Below, piece after piece: positions 52,406-60,955 of a stretch of DNA of 64,000 bases. The translations under genes were made by a program, and so were the position numbers. Every line of letters starts with the position of its first letter. Positions within the stretch are counted from its first letter, which is position 1. The stretch is from Io17-Chloro-G2 sp034420695. Its GTDB lineage: Bacteria; Chloroflexota; Dehalococcoidia; Lucifugimonadales; UBA3495. Location of the stretch: NCBI GenBank assembly GCA_034420695.1, contig DAOULB010000014.1:30884-94883 (forward strand), read 5' to 3'. The notes beneath the pieces are model-generated. The model did not search any database and was not told the DNA's origin. It saw nothing but the letters and a program-made list of their open reading frames with translations.

Positions 52406-53893
52406 ATGAGACAACAGGATCACGACAGCCACGACCACCAAGCTCACGATGACCACGCCGGCCATGACCACTCCGCCCATGACCACTCCGCCCATGACGA
52501 CCACGCCGGCCACGACCATGCTGCCCACGACGACCATGCCGGCCACGACCATGCTGCCCACGACGACCATGCCGGCCATGACCATGCTGCCCACGACGAC
52601 CATGCCGGCCATGACCATTCTGCCCACGACGACCATGCCGGCCATGACCATTCTGCCCACGAAGACCATGCCGGCCATGACCATTCTGCTCACGACGACC
52701 ATGCCGGCCATGACCACTCCGCCCATGAAGACCACGCCGGCCATGACCATGCTGCCCACGAAGACCACGCCGGCCACGACCATGCTGCCCACGACGACCA
52801 TGCTGCCCACGACGACCATGCTGCCCACGACGACCATGCCGGCCATGACCATGCTGCTCACGACGACCATGCCGGCCATGACCATGCTGCTCACGACGAC
52901 CACGCCGGCCATGACCATGCTGCTCACGCCGGGCACGGCCATGAGGGCCATGACCACGCCGGCCACGACCATGCCCACGACCTTCGGGGCGCCAGCCGCC
53001 GGAGCCTGATCCTTGCCCTGATACTGATTACCACCTACATGGTGGCCGAGGTGGTCGGCGGCATTATGTCGGGCAGCTTGGCGCTATTGGCCGACGCTGG
53101 CCACATGCTCACCGACGCCGCGGCCATAGTCATGGCCCTGGTCGCAATGTGGATTGGGCAAAGGGAGGCTTCGGTTGAGCGGACCTTCGGTTATCACCGA
53201 ACCGAAATACTGGCCGCTCTCGCCAACACTTTTACCCTTTGGCTGATTGCCGGATGGATCCTTTACGAGGCATACCACCGCGCCTTCAGGGAAGACGTGG
53301 AGATTGTTGGGTTGCCCGTCCTCTTGGTGGGTATCGGCGGCTTCCTGGTTAACCTGGCCGCCGCTTACATACTCCACCGTTCATCGGGGGAAAGCCTCAA
53401 CGTGGAGGGTGCTTTCCAGCACGTGCTGTCCGACCTGCTGGGGTCCGTCGGCGTGATAATCTCCGCCATTCTGATTATGGCCTTCGGCTGGTTCATCGCC
53501 GACCCAATCCTCAGCGTAGTCATCGCCTTCCTGATAGTCTTTAACACCCGAAAGCTCATTATCAGCATCGTGAACGTGCTGTTGGAAGGGAGTCCAGCGC
53601 ACATCGATGTGTACAAGCTGTGCAGCGACATAGAGGATATGGAAGGAGTAACCCTTATTCACGATGTCCATGTGTGGACGATTACCTCGGGCAACGACGC
53701 ATTTACCGCCCACGTTCTGATGGACCCATCCTACACCGGCGACACTGACCAACTGACTACCCGCATGCAGAACCTTCTGCACGACGAGTACGGCTTGGGC
53801 CACGTGACCATACAGTTGGAAAAATCCCTGGAAGGCTGTACCGAAGACCACCATGTCGGCCACCTCATGGCCTACGCCCGGTCGGGGACTTGA
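52406..53893 (+). CDS. Cation diffusion facilitator metal exporter with giant His-rich N-terminus
   Basis: A 495-residue CDF transporter (Zn2+/Co2+/Ni2+ efflux driven by protons). After ~190 residues rich in His and Asp, the standard CDF body begins: ILITTYMVAEVVGGIMSG (TM1), LLADAGHMLTDAAAIVMAL (TM2, site A HxxxD), then TM3-TM6 with HVLSDLLGSVGVIISAILI (TM5, second HxxxD). The C-terminal cytosolic domain contains DVHVWTITSGNDAFTAHV, typical of CzcD/ZitB. The N-terminal tail has 13 units of 11 residues such as HDDHAGHDHAA, far longer than normal His loops. The ATG at 52406 follows GGGAGTG; an upstream in-frame ATG at 52214 would add an unlikely leader. It should gather metal in the cytosol before export. 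Confidence 0.93.
   Translation: MRQQDHDSHDHQAHDDHAGHDHSAHDHSAHDDHAGHDHAAHDDHAGHDHAAHDDHAGHDHAAHDDHAGHDHSAHDDHAGHDHSAHEDHAGHDHSAHDDHAGHDHSAHEDHAGHDHAAHEDHAGHDHAAHDDHAAHDDHAAHDDHAGHDHAAHDDHAGHDHAAHDDHAGHDHAAHAGHGHEGHDHAGHDHAHDLRGASRRSLILALILITTYMVAEVVGGIMSGSLALLADAGHMLTDAAAIVMALVAMWIGQREASVERTFGYHRTEILAALANTFTLWLIAGWILYEAYHRAFREDVEIVGLPVLLVGIGGFLVNLAAAYILHRSSGESLNVEGAFQHVLSDLLGSVGVIISAILIMAFGWFIADPILSVVIAFLIVFNTRKLIISIVNVLLEGSPAHIDVYKLCSDIEDMEGVTLIHDVHVWTITSGNDAFTAHVLMDPSYTGDTDQLTTRMQNLLHDEYGLGHVTIQLEKSLEGCTEDHHVGHLMAYARSGT
52445..52924 (+). repeat. 33-base coding tandem repeat in the CDF N-terminus
   Basis: Thirteen full 33-base units and three shorter ones (15 or 18 bases) encode HDDHAGHDHAA with D/E and A/S variants. 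Codons are also well conserved between units, which indicates recent expansion by slippage or unequal exchange. All units stay in frame. It is coding repetition, not a CRISPR array: no spacers exist. Confidence 0.95.
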
Positions 53894-53937
53894 GGAAGTC
53901 TCTTCCCCGGCTAGTGCCCGCCTTGGCATAAACGCTA

Positions 53938-53976
53938 AGAAGCCCCGCTGCAACTGTTCGCAGCGGGGCTTCTTTT
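53938..53976. terminator. Bidirectional terminator between CDF and His/Cys-rich genes
   Basis: The stem AGAAGCCCCGCTGC / GCAGCGGGGCTTCT (14 bp) has an 8-base loop and is followed by TTT on the plus strand. It lies between two convergent metal-related genes and would serve both. Confidence 0.88.
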
Positions 53977-54003
53977 GTGGCCTGCTTGGTCTGCCGGGTG
54001 GGA

Positions 54004-54246
54004 TCAGTGAACGTGCCCGGCGTGCTCGTGGACGTGGTGCTCGTGCCCGTCGCACTCATGAGGGTCGTGGACGTGGCCCGGCTCGTCACCGTGGTGCTCG
54101 TGGGTGTCGCACTCGTGGGGATCGTGGTCGTGGAGTTCCGCGTGATGTTCGTGCCCGTCGCACTCGTGCTCGCTGTGCACGTGGCCCGGCTCGTCCGCAT
54201 GGTGGCATTCGTGAGTGTCACACTCATGGACATTGTGTTGCTGCAT
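54004..54246 (-). CDS. His/Cys/Asp-rich metal-binding miniprotein
   Basis: An 80-residue protein, more than a third His, with five Cys and many Asp/Glu. It consists of two tandem copies of a ~37-residue unit: each starts HECDTHE, goes through DEPGHVH, HECDGHEHH and a HDH/HEH tail. No signal peptide, so it is cytosolic. It likely buffers or carries Zn, Ni, Co or Cu. The ATG at 54246 is chosen because GGGAGA lies before it with normal spacing; an ATG six codons upstream lacks a site. It faces the CDF exporter gene across a shared terminator, which supports a joint metal-handling role. No named family was recognised. Confidence 0.72.
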   Translation of the reverse strand: MQQHNVHECDTHECHHADEPGHVHSEHECDGHEHHAELHDHDPHECDTHEHHGDEPGHVHDPHECDGHEHHVHEHAGHVH

Positions 54247-54585
54247 CGCCTCTTCTCCCTGCATTATTGGTGTTTGTGGTTTCCGGCAGCCGAAGGAGGG
54301 CCCTCGGTTTTGCCTTGCGCTACATCGACTAACTATGCACTGAGAAACGGCTGTATGTCAAGTACTTCACCTAATTGATACTAAGTCCTGTTTTGATGAT
54401 GCCAGCCTTGCCGTCCTCCCCCTACAGCAAGCGCAACCAATAGTGCTGAAGTACCCAAGACAGAGATGAAGTCTCCATAAAATCCGTCAAAGGGCCGGTT
54501 CCCTGTCCTTGCCCTGCCCATGAACTACCGCTAATCCTCCTAATGTCTTCCGGGGGAATGGCGGCGCCGTGACCCTGGCTGTTGC
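54247..54585. other. Intergenic region upstream of the metal-binding miniprotein
   Basis: About 340 bases. A minus-strand TTGACA (54361-54356) followed 18 bases on by CATAGT (54337-54332) may be the miniprotein promoter. No clear Zur- or Fur-like palindrome was seen, and no gene. Confidence 0.45.
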
Positions 54586-55623
54586 TCAGGTTCCAACCCT
54601 TGCAGGCAAGACTTTATGCAGACCGCTGCCGTCGAAGTCATCCGCGTCCCGGTTTACCATCAGTTCATCCAAGGCCCTGCCGCTTTCCAAGACCCGGGGC
54701 AGCAGCTCCAAACGCAGGGTTGCCCGTTCCATTTCCTCGGCGGCGGCAGGGGCCCTTTCATGGATTGCCGCATACTGGAACAGCGTTTCCTGTAGTCCTG
54801 TTATCAGCTCATGGGCCCGTTTCAAGTCATGCCGCTCCGCCAGGTTTTCAGTCGCCCAGATTCCGGAGTTCCACTGGAAGAACTCCATAAACTCGGCAAA
54901 CTGTTCCCTGACTGCGGCAAACTCCTTGTCCAAGGTTGTTGTAAGCAGAAGCTCTTGCGATTTGGATTCCACCAACTCGCCCAGGCTCTCTTGAAAATTC
55001 TGTATTACCCCGCTCCACTCCGGAGCATCAGCAGGCAGTGAACCGATTAGTTTCAGCACATGGTCTAACGTCCCCTCCAAGGAATCGTCTCTCTCACACC
55101 CCTCCGGCGCGTAGGAGACTATTGACCCTGTGATGAGGTCCATCATCAGTGTCATTCCCTCCTCCCCCAAAGCCGGGTGCATTTCAAGAAAGGAACTTCT
55201 GGCTTCCATCAACAGCTTGCTGGACCGCCCCATTGGAATCTGATTGTTGGGAAAATCAAAAACTTGGGTCGATACCGACAGTCCGTTCAAGTGCCGGGCA
55301 AGCTCGGACCAGATAACCTCCTTGGACTCCACCCAAATCCTCAGTATCGCCCCCGCTAGGTCGCTCCGGAAGCTCACGTGGTCCGTCACCGGGTCCAGCA
55401 ACAAGGTGGCAGGCGCTAGACCGGCGCTGCGAAATCCCTCTACTGATACGCTCTCACTCACCGCTTGTCGCAGATTTGTCCGTGCTTCGGGGGAAGCCTG
55501 GTCCCTCCATAAGAGGGCCTCTCGTACCAGTTCTTCCCGGAACTTCGGACTCATCCTGAAAAAGAGGTAGCTCATCCCGAAGGAACTTGGATCACTGTGG
55601 CTGCTTCCGGGGTTGCCAAGCAT
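54586..55623 (-). CDS. Hypothetical protein, mostly helical
   Basis: A 345-residue protein with no family I recognise. It is soluble, acidic, rich in Leu and Glu, and predicted to be largely helical (for example EWSGVIQNFQESLGELVESK, and a long C-terminal stretch with TLRLELLPRVLESGRALDEL). No signal peptide, no Cys clusters, no P-loop. GGAGGG lies six bases before the ATG at 55623; an earlier in-frame Met at 55638 lacks a site. It stands alone between intergenic stretches. It may belong to a lineage-specific family. Confidence 0.7.
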   Translation of the reverse strand: MLGNPGSSHSDPSSFGMSYLFFRMSPKFREELVREALLWRDQASPEARTNLRQAVSESVSVEGFRSAGLAPATLLLDPVTDHVSFRSDLAGAILRIWVESKEVIWSELARHLNGLSVSTQVFDFPNNQIPMGRSSKLLMEARSSFLEMHPALGEEGMTLMMDLITGSIVSYAPEGCERDDSLEGTLDHVLKLIGSLPADAPEWSGVIQNFQESLGELVESKSQELLLTTTLDKEFAAVREQFAEFMEFFQWNSGIWATENLAERHDLKRAHELITGLQETLFQYAAIHERAPAAAEEMERATLRLELLPRVLESGRALDELMVNRDADDFDGSGLHKVLPARVGT

Positions 55624-55946
55624 TGCCACCCTCCTCACATCAATGGTCTTCCAACCATTATCTCTTTTTTGAAGGGCCGGATGCAGTTGTTAAACACACT
55701 CGTTCTTGTCATTTCCTGCCGGCGTCGCAACCGGTGCTCCCTGGTCCCAAGCTTCAGTGAACTGCGCCCAGAGCTTCATGTTCCCAGCTCCCATCGTGAG
55801 TGGAACAGGGCTTCTCACTGCTGAACACCTTTGCGGGATGACACCGGTCCTTCCAACCCGGGAACCTCTGCATTCAGGGTAGGAGCGTTCCAACTAGCCC
55901 CTTATCGCTGCAGCTGCACACTCATTCCCTGCGCCGGGCTCCGGGC
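55624..55946. other. Intergenic region
   Basis: About 320 bases between two minus-strand genes. It holds a TTTTTT run (55666-55671) but no matching hairpin was found. No gene is seen. Confidence 0.4.
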
Positions 55947-57680
55947 CTACGGGCTTGACCCTGCCGAGTCTTGAAGCCTGAAATCCTCGCTGGCTGCTAC
56001 CCGCACTCCCTCCGCTACGTTTACCCAGCGAAGCGCCACCGTGCCGGCGATGATTATGAGGAGAATCGACGTCACCGCCACCCTGGTGTCGAAAACCGCG
56101 GTCGCCACGATGTAAATGGTGGGGCCGAAAACCGACGAAGCGCGGCTCATAAACCCGAAGAACGAGAAGAATTCCCCGCTTCTGGACTCCGGCGTCACTT
56201 GGGAGAAAAGGCTTCTTGCCAAGGCTTGGCTACCGCCGATCACCATGCCCACCAAGCCCCCCAACACCAGCCATTGGTAGCCAGCATCCAGTCCCAAGGG
56301 CCCCCAGAGCGTACCTCGGACCCACGAGGGCCACCAGTCGATGGGTCCGCTGCCCAAGACTGCGGGGTGCTGTTGACCAACTGCCGCCCGCCCATCCATC
56401 CCTCCTCCCAGGATCGACAAGCTGTATCGAAAGCCGGGAGCACTTTCAACGGCCTCCGGGAGAAGCTGCACCGCCTTGGGTGTTAACTCTAGGCCCTCTT
56501 TCAGGGGCCAAGCCAAGCCTCCCCACGCCAGAATATTCTCCCCATCCGGGGCGCCCGCCATAACATAGTCATTGCTCTCGGCCCGGTATTCGAGCCGGTA
56601 GTCGAAATCGTCATGGGCCTTCGGTGGAAGGGGCGCCAAGGCCACTCCGAACAACACCACTACTATCCAAGCCACCAACGCGGCCATCAGGGCCGGTTTG
56701 GTGGAAATCCTGTTGGCCAGCTTGCCGAAAGCCAAGGCCCCCGGCACGGCAACGAATTGCACTATGACTATGGTGCCCATGTTGAAGGCCAAGCCTATGC
56801 CCAGGGTATCGGCGGCAAAGGCCCCGGCGATTGCCAGGACCGTTTGAATGCCGTCGTTGAACAGCAGGTATGCTGCCAGGTAAAGCAGAACGACTTTGAA
56901 CCGTCTGATTTCCCTGAACGTCCGGCCCAACTCCTTGAACCCCGTCAGAAGGGCCGACGACGCAGTCAGTCCGCCAAGGGGCTGTAGAATTGGCGGCTCC
57001 GGGAGCACCCGCAGCGTCCAGACTGCCCACCCGAACCACCATACGCCCACCGACGCCATCGCTGCCCTGGTCGCCACGTCGGCATACCCCGTGTCCTGCG
57101 TGGACAGAATCAAGGCCAAGTGGGCCAGCAGCAACAGGCCGCCACCGGCGTAGCCGAACGCGAACCCTCTGCTGCTGATTTGGTCCGACAGGTGTCTTGG
57201 CCCAATATGAGGCAGGAAAGCGTTGTAGAACACCAAGCTTCCTGCAAAGCCCACGTTCGCCAAAGCAAACATCCCAATGAGCCAAGCCCAAGGTTGTCCG
57301 GTGTAGGCCGAGAAGAAGGTCAACACTGTGAACAGCGCGCCGGTGCTGGTGTATATCCAAAGCAACGCCTTCTTTATCGGGACATGGTCGGAGATAACCC
57401 CCAACACCGGGCTCGACAGCGCCACCGTGGCGGTAGAGACGGCTATAGCCAAGCTCCACACCGAGCTTCCGGTGAACGTGATGCCCCAAAAAGTAGTGCT
57501 TTCTCCCAGCGCCTCCTTGAACAAGAAAACGAAATACACCGGAAAAATGGCGGCCACGCCGCTGGTGGCGAAGGCGGAGTTGGCCCAATCGTACGCGCAC
57601 CATGCCCGGATGACCCGGCGCTGTCCGGCGGGCAGTTCTCCAAGGGTGGTCCGGGGTTCATTGTTGGAAGCAGCGCTCAT
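55947..57680 (-). CDS. UMF1/Atg22-family MFS transporter
   Basis: A 577-residue inner-membrane protein of the UMF1 (Vacuole effluxer Atg22-like) branch of the major facilitator superfamily. The opening VIRAWCAYDWANSAFATSGV is the hallmark of this family. About twelve hydrophobic helices follow. A ~110-residue hydrophilic insert sits between about 345 and 455 (YRLEYRAESNDYVMAG, GGLAWPLKEGLELTP), longer than usual. The late GGSQALARSLFSQVTPESRS is also typical. The substrate is unknown; relatives export amino acids or sugars. No good ribosome site precedes the ATG. Confidence 0.9.
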   Translation of the reverse strand: MSAASNNEPRTTLGELPAGQRRVIRAWCAYDWANSAFATSGVAAIFPVYFVFLFKEALGESTTFWGITFTGSSVWSLAIAVSTATVALSSPVLGVISDHVPIKKALLWIYTSTGALFTVLTFFSAYTGQPWAWLIGMFALANVGFAGSLVFYNAFLPHIGPRHLSDQISSRGFAFGYAGGGLLLLAHLALILSTQDTGYADVATRAAMASVGVWWFGWAVWTLRVLPEPPILQPLGGLTASSALLTGFKELGRTFREIRRFKVVLLYLAAYLLFNDGIQTVLAIAGAFAADTLGIGLAFNMGTIVIVQFVAVPGALAFGKLANRISTKPALMAALVAWIVVVLFGVALAPLPPKAHDDFDYRLEYRAESNDYVMAGAPDGENILAWGGLAWPLKEGLELTPKAVQLLPEAVESAPGFRYSLSILGGGMDGRAAVGQQHPAVLGSGPIDWWPSWVRGTLWGPLGLDAGYQWLVLGGLVGMVIGGSQALARSLFSQVTPESRSGEFFSFFGFMSRASSVFGPTIYIVATAVFDTRVAVTSILLIIIAGTVALRWVNVAEGVRVAASEDFRLQDSAGSSP

Positions 57681-57871
57681 ACTGACGGCTGGCGGTCGGA
57701 CTTGGACCTGTGGAAGGCCCTCACAGGCGCGGTCGGGGCAATACTATTCGGTGAGTACATCGCCGCCAAGTCCTGGGCCCTTCCCGTTGATGGCCAGGCC
57801 CTAGGCTTCAATCCGCCACACCCTTGGCGCCGCTGCCCTGATTTCCCAACCGGTGCGGCTGTCATCAGCCT

Positions 57872-58708
57872 CTAGAAAGGCAGGCGGGTGTCTGGGTGGT
57901 CGCGGATGTAGTGGGCCTGGCGGACGCCGAAGTCCTCTTGGAGTTGCACCGTCAGGCCGCCGTCCACTACCAGAGAATGGCCGGTGATGAAGGATGCCTC
58001 GTCGGAACACAGGAACACCACGGAATTAGCGACGTCCACCGGGCGTCCCACCTTTCGCAGCGGGTACTGGTCCTCGAAGAACCGCTCCCCCGAGGGATTC
58101 TCGTCCCAGGCCGCCCGGATGCGCTCGGTGACTATGTGGCCGGGGCAGATGGCGTTGACCCGGATGCCCATGGGCCCGAAGTCTGTGGCCATCTGCCGCG
58201 TGACTCCGAGGACCGCCGACTTGCCCGCTTGGTAGATGAGCTTTCCCGGGGCCACCAGCAGCCCCTGCACCGAAGCCATGTTTACGATGCTGCCGGCTCC
58301 CTGCTTCTGCATTTCCGGCACGGCGTACTTGGCGCCCAGGAAAATGGACTTGACCAGTATTCCCATCCCGGCGTCCCACGCCTCTTCGCTGACCTCCAAG
58401 GCCCCGCCTTCGCCGCTGCCGTGGACCGGGCTGTAGGCGTTGTTGACCAGTATGTCCAGCCGGCCCCACAGTTCCACGGCCCGGTCGACCATGGCCCGGA
58501 TGTCCTCGTGCTTTCCCGAATCGGCAACCAAGCTCTCGGCCGTCCCGCCGGCGCTGCGAATGGTGTCCAAGTTTGCCTGGGAAGCGGCGGCGTCGATGTC
58601 CGCAATCAGGACCCTGGCCCCTTCCTCGGCAAGACGCCTGGCCGTACTCCCGCCAATGCCTTGGGCGCCGCCGGTGACGATTGCAACCTGTCCGTCCAAC
58701 CTGCCCAT
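57872..58708 (-). CDS. Short-chain dehydrogenase/reductase
   Basis: A 278-residue classical SDR, an NAD(P)-dependent oxidoreductase acting on alcohols or ketones. It has TGGAQGIGGSTARR (cofactor), NNAYSPVHGSG (NNAG-like), the Ser in NMASVQGLL and YQAGK for the catalytic Tyr and Lys, then NAICPGHIVTERI. GAGAGGTG lies just before the ATG at 58708. It starts two bases after the stop of the membrane-protein gene upstream, so the two are cotranscribed. The substrate cannot be told. The C-terminus is ~25 residues longer than in minimal SDRs. Confidence 0.93.
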   Translation of the reverse strand: MGRLDGQVAIVTGGAQGIGGSTARRLAEEGARVLIADIDAAASQANLDTIRSAGGTAESLVADSGKHEDIRAMVDRAVELWGRLDILVNNAYSPVHGSGEGGALEVSEEAWDAGMGILVKSIFLGAKYAVPEMQKQGAGSIVNMASVQGLLVAPGKLIYQAGKSAVLGVTRQMATDFGPMGIRVNAICPGHIVTERIRAAWDENPSGERFFEDQYPLRKVGRPVDVANSVVFLCSDEASFITGHSLVVDGGLTVQLQEDFGVRQAHYIRDHPDTRLPF

Positions 58709-58710
58709 GC

Positions 58711-59418
58711 TCACCTCTCCGGGCGTGGAATGACGCCCCAGCGTCCAATAAGCAACATGCCCCCGGCCGCCAGCGCCCACACCAGGAAAGCCGTTCCCGA
58801 AATTCGATGCATCACTGTTGCGGCGTCCACCCAGATGAACAGCATCGCCGCGCCGATGACCGCCGAAACAATGGAAAGGACGCGTCCCGGTCCTCCTCGG
58901 CCCAATTGCGGCCACGCCGACGCCAGCAGCCCCAGCCCCGCCAAGGTGAAGCCGAGCTTGCCGGCAATCCAGCGGAACTCGTCCAGTACCCGTATTCCGT
59001 CACTTATGGGTTCGCTGGCCCCGGAGGCCGCTTGGGCCAAGGCCAGGGAAGCAACACCCGACGCGGCGGTCACGACTCCCGACAAGACCAGCAATACCGC
59101 AACGGCCCGGAGACTCGGGCTGGTCCCACCGGACAATAACCTGTACAGGAACAACCCGGCAACCGCCAAGGCGATTCCGGAGACAAGCCTTGCCCCTCCG
59201 CTCAGGCCATAGGCAGCCTGGCTTTGTGATATTGCCGCCAAGGATTCGGCCAATGTGGGTTGGTCGGCCCCCCCCGCGGACACCCTTGCCATCACGGAAA
59301 CTGCGGTTGCCACCCCGGTCAGCAGCAGGAACGCCCCGGCCCAGCGGGCGGCTGAACCCGGTTTAGGCCTGGAGGTCTCCATCGTGGAGGAACTCGCAAT
59401 CTGCTTAGAAACCTTCAT
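58711..59418 (-). CDS. Six-helix membrane protein of unknown function
   Basis: A 235-residue integral membrane protein with about six hydrophobic segments (e.g. WAGAFLLLTGVATAVSV, AVAVLLVLSGVVTAASG, VLSIVSAVIGAAMLFIW, ISGTAFLVWALAAGGMLL). The layout resembles DUF4386-type proteins but I cannot confirm it. The ribosome site is poor for both possible Met starts (59418 and 59382). It is two bases before the SDR gene. No function is known. Confidence 0.65.
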   Translation of the reverse strand: MKVSKQIASSSTMETSRPKPGSAARWAGAFLLLTGVATAVSVMARVSAGGADQPTLAESLAAISQSQAAYGLSGGARLVSGIALAVAGLFLYRLLSGGTSPSLRAVAVLLVLSGVVTAASGVASLALAQAASGASEPISDGIRVLDEFRWIAGKLGFTLAGLGLLASAWPQLGRGGPGRVLSIVSAVIGAAMLFIWVDAATVMHRISGTAFLVWALAAGGMLLIGRWGVIPRPER

Positions 59419-59468
59419 GCCGGAAGATTGATAAGCAATAGCGCTGAGTGCATAGAAATTATAATCCC

Positions 59469-59822
59469 TTAACGAATAGCGAGGGTCGGAACCAACCTAG
59501 CCCCAACGGGGTCCACTGCAAGGAGGAGTATCTCCAAGGTCACTGCGCCTATAAGGGGTTCGGCGCCATCTTCACCGAAGGCAACCGGGGTTATGGCAGT
59601 CGAGTCGTTGATAGTGACCTGCACTTCGCCCACGTCCATTTCACCACGCCGCCCATCGGCGCACTCAAAGGCTGCCTTTCTGGATGGAGCAATCCCCATC
59701 TCCCGGAGCAACCCGGCAGGCAGCATCGTGTAGGTAACACCGGTGTTCACCACTGCCTCAACTTCCCGGGTCTGTTGCCCATCCAGGCTGGCGACCCGCA
59801 TTGGGCTGTTGAACACTCCCAT
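59469..59822 (-). CDS. Clan-AA aspartic-protease-like protein with Asp-to-Asn change
   Basis: A 117-residue retropepsin-like protein of a kind common in Chloroflexota and Cyanobacteria. The expected catalytic motif DTGA(T)YT(x)LP reads NTGVTYTMLP here: the codon at the catalytic position is AAC (Asn), one base from GAC (Asp). The rest is well conserved (FECADGRRGEMDVGEV, PLIGAVTLEILLLAVDP, GARLVPTLA), so the fold is kept. The protein may have lost peptidase activity, or works as a binding module. AGGAGAGG lies about eight bases before the ATG at 59822. A minus-strand TATAAT (59933-59928) lies upstream. Confidence 0.82.
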   Translation of the reverse strand: MGVFNSPMRVASLDGQQTREVEAVVNTGVTYTMLPAGLLREMGIAPSRKAAFECADGRRGEMDVGEVQVTINDSTAITPVAFGEDGAEPLIGAVTLEILLLAVDPVGARLVPTLAIR

Positions 59823-59936
59823 TGGAAACACCTCTCCTGTCCAAGGAAGTGTAGCACAGGCGCCCCATCGCCGGACGGGTGAGATGGAACCAACGGCCAC
59901 AGGCCACCGAAGACTTTTGTTTTGGGAATTATATAC

Positions 59937-59965
59937 TTGACTTCGCAAACCGAAGGTGATAGACT
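59937..59965 (+). promoter_or_regulatory. Candidate transposase promoter
   Basis: TTGACT (59937-59942), a 17-base spacer and TAGACT (59960-59965) precede the transposase ATG at 59998. A minus-strand TATAAT for the divergent aspartic-protease-like gene overlaps just upstream. Confidence 0.5.
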
Positions 59966-59997
59966 TGGATTGCACTCAGAAACGGAGAGCAATCCAG

Positions 59998-60924
59998 ATG
60001 GCCCACAACGACGGAATCACGATTAGCACCTTCCAGTTCTTCAAGCGGTACCCCAATGAGCAAGCCGCCATCGACTACCTTGAATCCCGCCGATGGGCCT
60101 CCGGGGTTGTCTGTCCCCTGTGCGACAGCCAACGCACCAGCCGGATGAAGGAATCCCAGTACCACCAGTGCAAGGACTGCCGCAAGAAGTTCACCGTTAG
60201 GACAGGCACCATCTTCGAGCGGTCGCACATCCCCTTGGACAAGTGGCTCTATGGGATGTACCTGCTGGAGACGGCCAGGAAGGGCATTTCCAGCCTCCAA
60301 CTGTCCAAGGAGTTGGGCATCACTCAGAAAGCCACCTGGTTCATGCTCCACCGGCTCCGGGAAGCCTGCGCCATCGAGGCCGACAAGATCGACGGCATCG
60401 TTGAGATCGACGAGACCTACCTCGGCGGCAAGGAAGCCAATAAGCACGATTCCAAGAAGCGCCGGGCTGGCCGCGGCCCTGCCGGCAAGCAACCCGTCAT
60501 GGGCATGAAGCAGCGCGGCGGAACCCTCAAAGCCATGACGCTACCCGACACCACCACCAAGACGATGGAGCGGCAGGTGTTCGACAACGTGGAGGCCGGG
60601 TCCACCATCTACACCGACGAACACGCCAGCTATCGGAACCTCGGGGAGCGGTATCAGCACGAAGCGGTCAAGCACGGCGTTAGAGAGTTCGTCAACGGCA
60701 TGGCTCACACCAACGGGATAGAGAGCGTGTGGGCAGTGCTCAAGCGGGGTTACAACGGCGTGTACCACCATTGGAGCCTCAAGCACACTGCCCGGTACAT
60801 CAACGAGTTCACCTTCCGGTTGAACGAGGGGAGCGTCAAGCGGCACACCCTAGACAGGCTGGACAGCTTGATAGATGGCGCCATCGGTAAGCGACTCACC
60901 TACAAAGAGCTTATCGCTGAATAG
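59998..60924 (+). CDS. IS1595-family transposase
   Basis: A 308-residue DDE-type transposase of the ISXO2/IS1595 family. It begins with an N-terminal zinc ribbon (CPLC and CKDC) and a helix-turn-helix like region (RTGTIFERSHIPLDKW). The catalytic core has the first Asp in IVEIDETYLGG, the second in IYTDEHASY, and the Asn/Glu in HTNGIESVWAVLKRG, with FTFRLNEG at the end. It is full-length, so it may be active. The ATG at 59998 is preferred because GGAGAG precedes it; the open frame extends back to 59956. I could not identify terminal inverted repeats or target duplications, so the element limits are unknown. A strong hairpin follows the stop. Confidence 0.93.
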   Translation: MAHNDGITISTFQFFKRYPNEQAAIDYLESRRWASGVVCPLCDSQRTSRMKESQYHQCKDCRKKFTVRTGTIFERSHIPLDKWLYGMYLLETARKGISSLQLSKELGITQKATWFMLHRLREACAIEADKIDGIVEIDETYLGGKEANKHDSKKRRAGRGPAGKQPVMGMKQRGGTLKAMTLPDTTTKTMERQVFDNVEAGSTIYTDEHASYRNLGERYQHEAVKHGVREFVNGMAHTNGIESVWAVLKRGYNGVYHHWSLKHTARYINEFTFRLNEGSVKRHTLDRLDSLIDGAIGKRLTYKELIAE

Positions 60925-60928
60925 AGAA

Positions 60929-60955
60929 AGGCCCCGGTCATGTAGCCGGGGCCTT
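60929..60955. terminator. Hairpin terminator after the transposase
   Basis: The stem AGGCCCCGG / CCGGGGCCT has an 8-base loop (TCATGTAG) and is followed by a weak T-rich tail on the plus strand; on the minus strand it is followed by TTTCTC. The stop codon of the small minus-strand gene at 60938 lies in the loop. Confidence 0.75.

Noticed and set aside
52445..52924. Regular 33-base repeats that at first sight look like a CRISPR array
   Set aside because: The units are directly tandem without spacers and stay in frame inside a CDF transporter gene.
52241..52978. Minus-strand 245-residue Val/Met/Gly-rich frame opposite the His-rich repeat
   Set aside because: It is the mirror of the coding repeat and has no family features.
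52449..53009. Plus-strand Thr/Met/Pro-rich frame over the same repeat
   Set aside because: Low-complexity shadow frame of the CDF gene.
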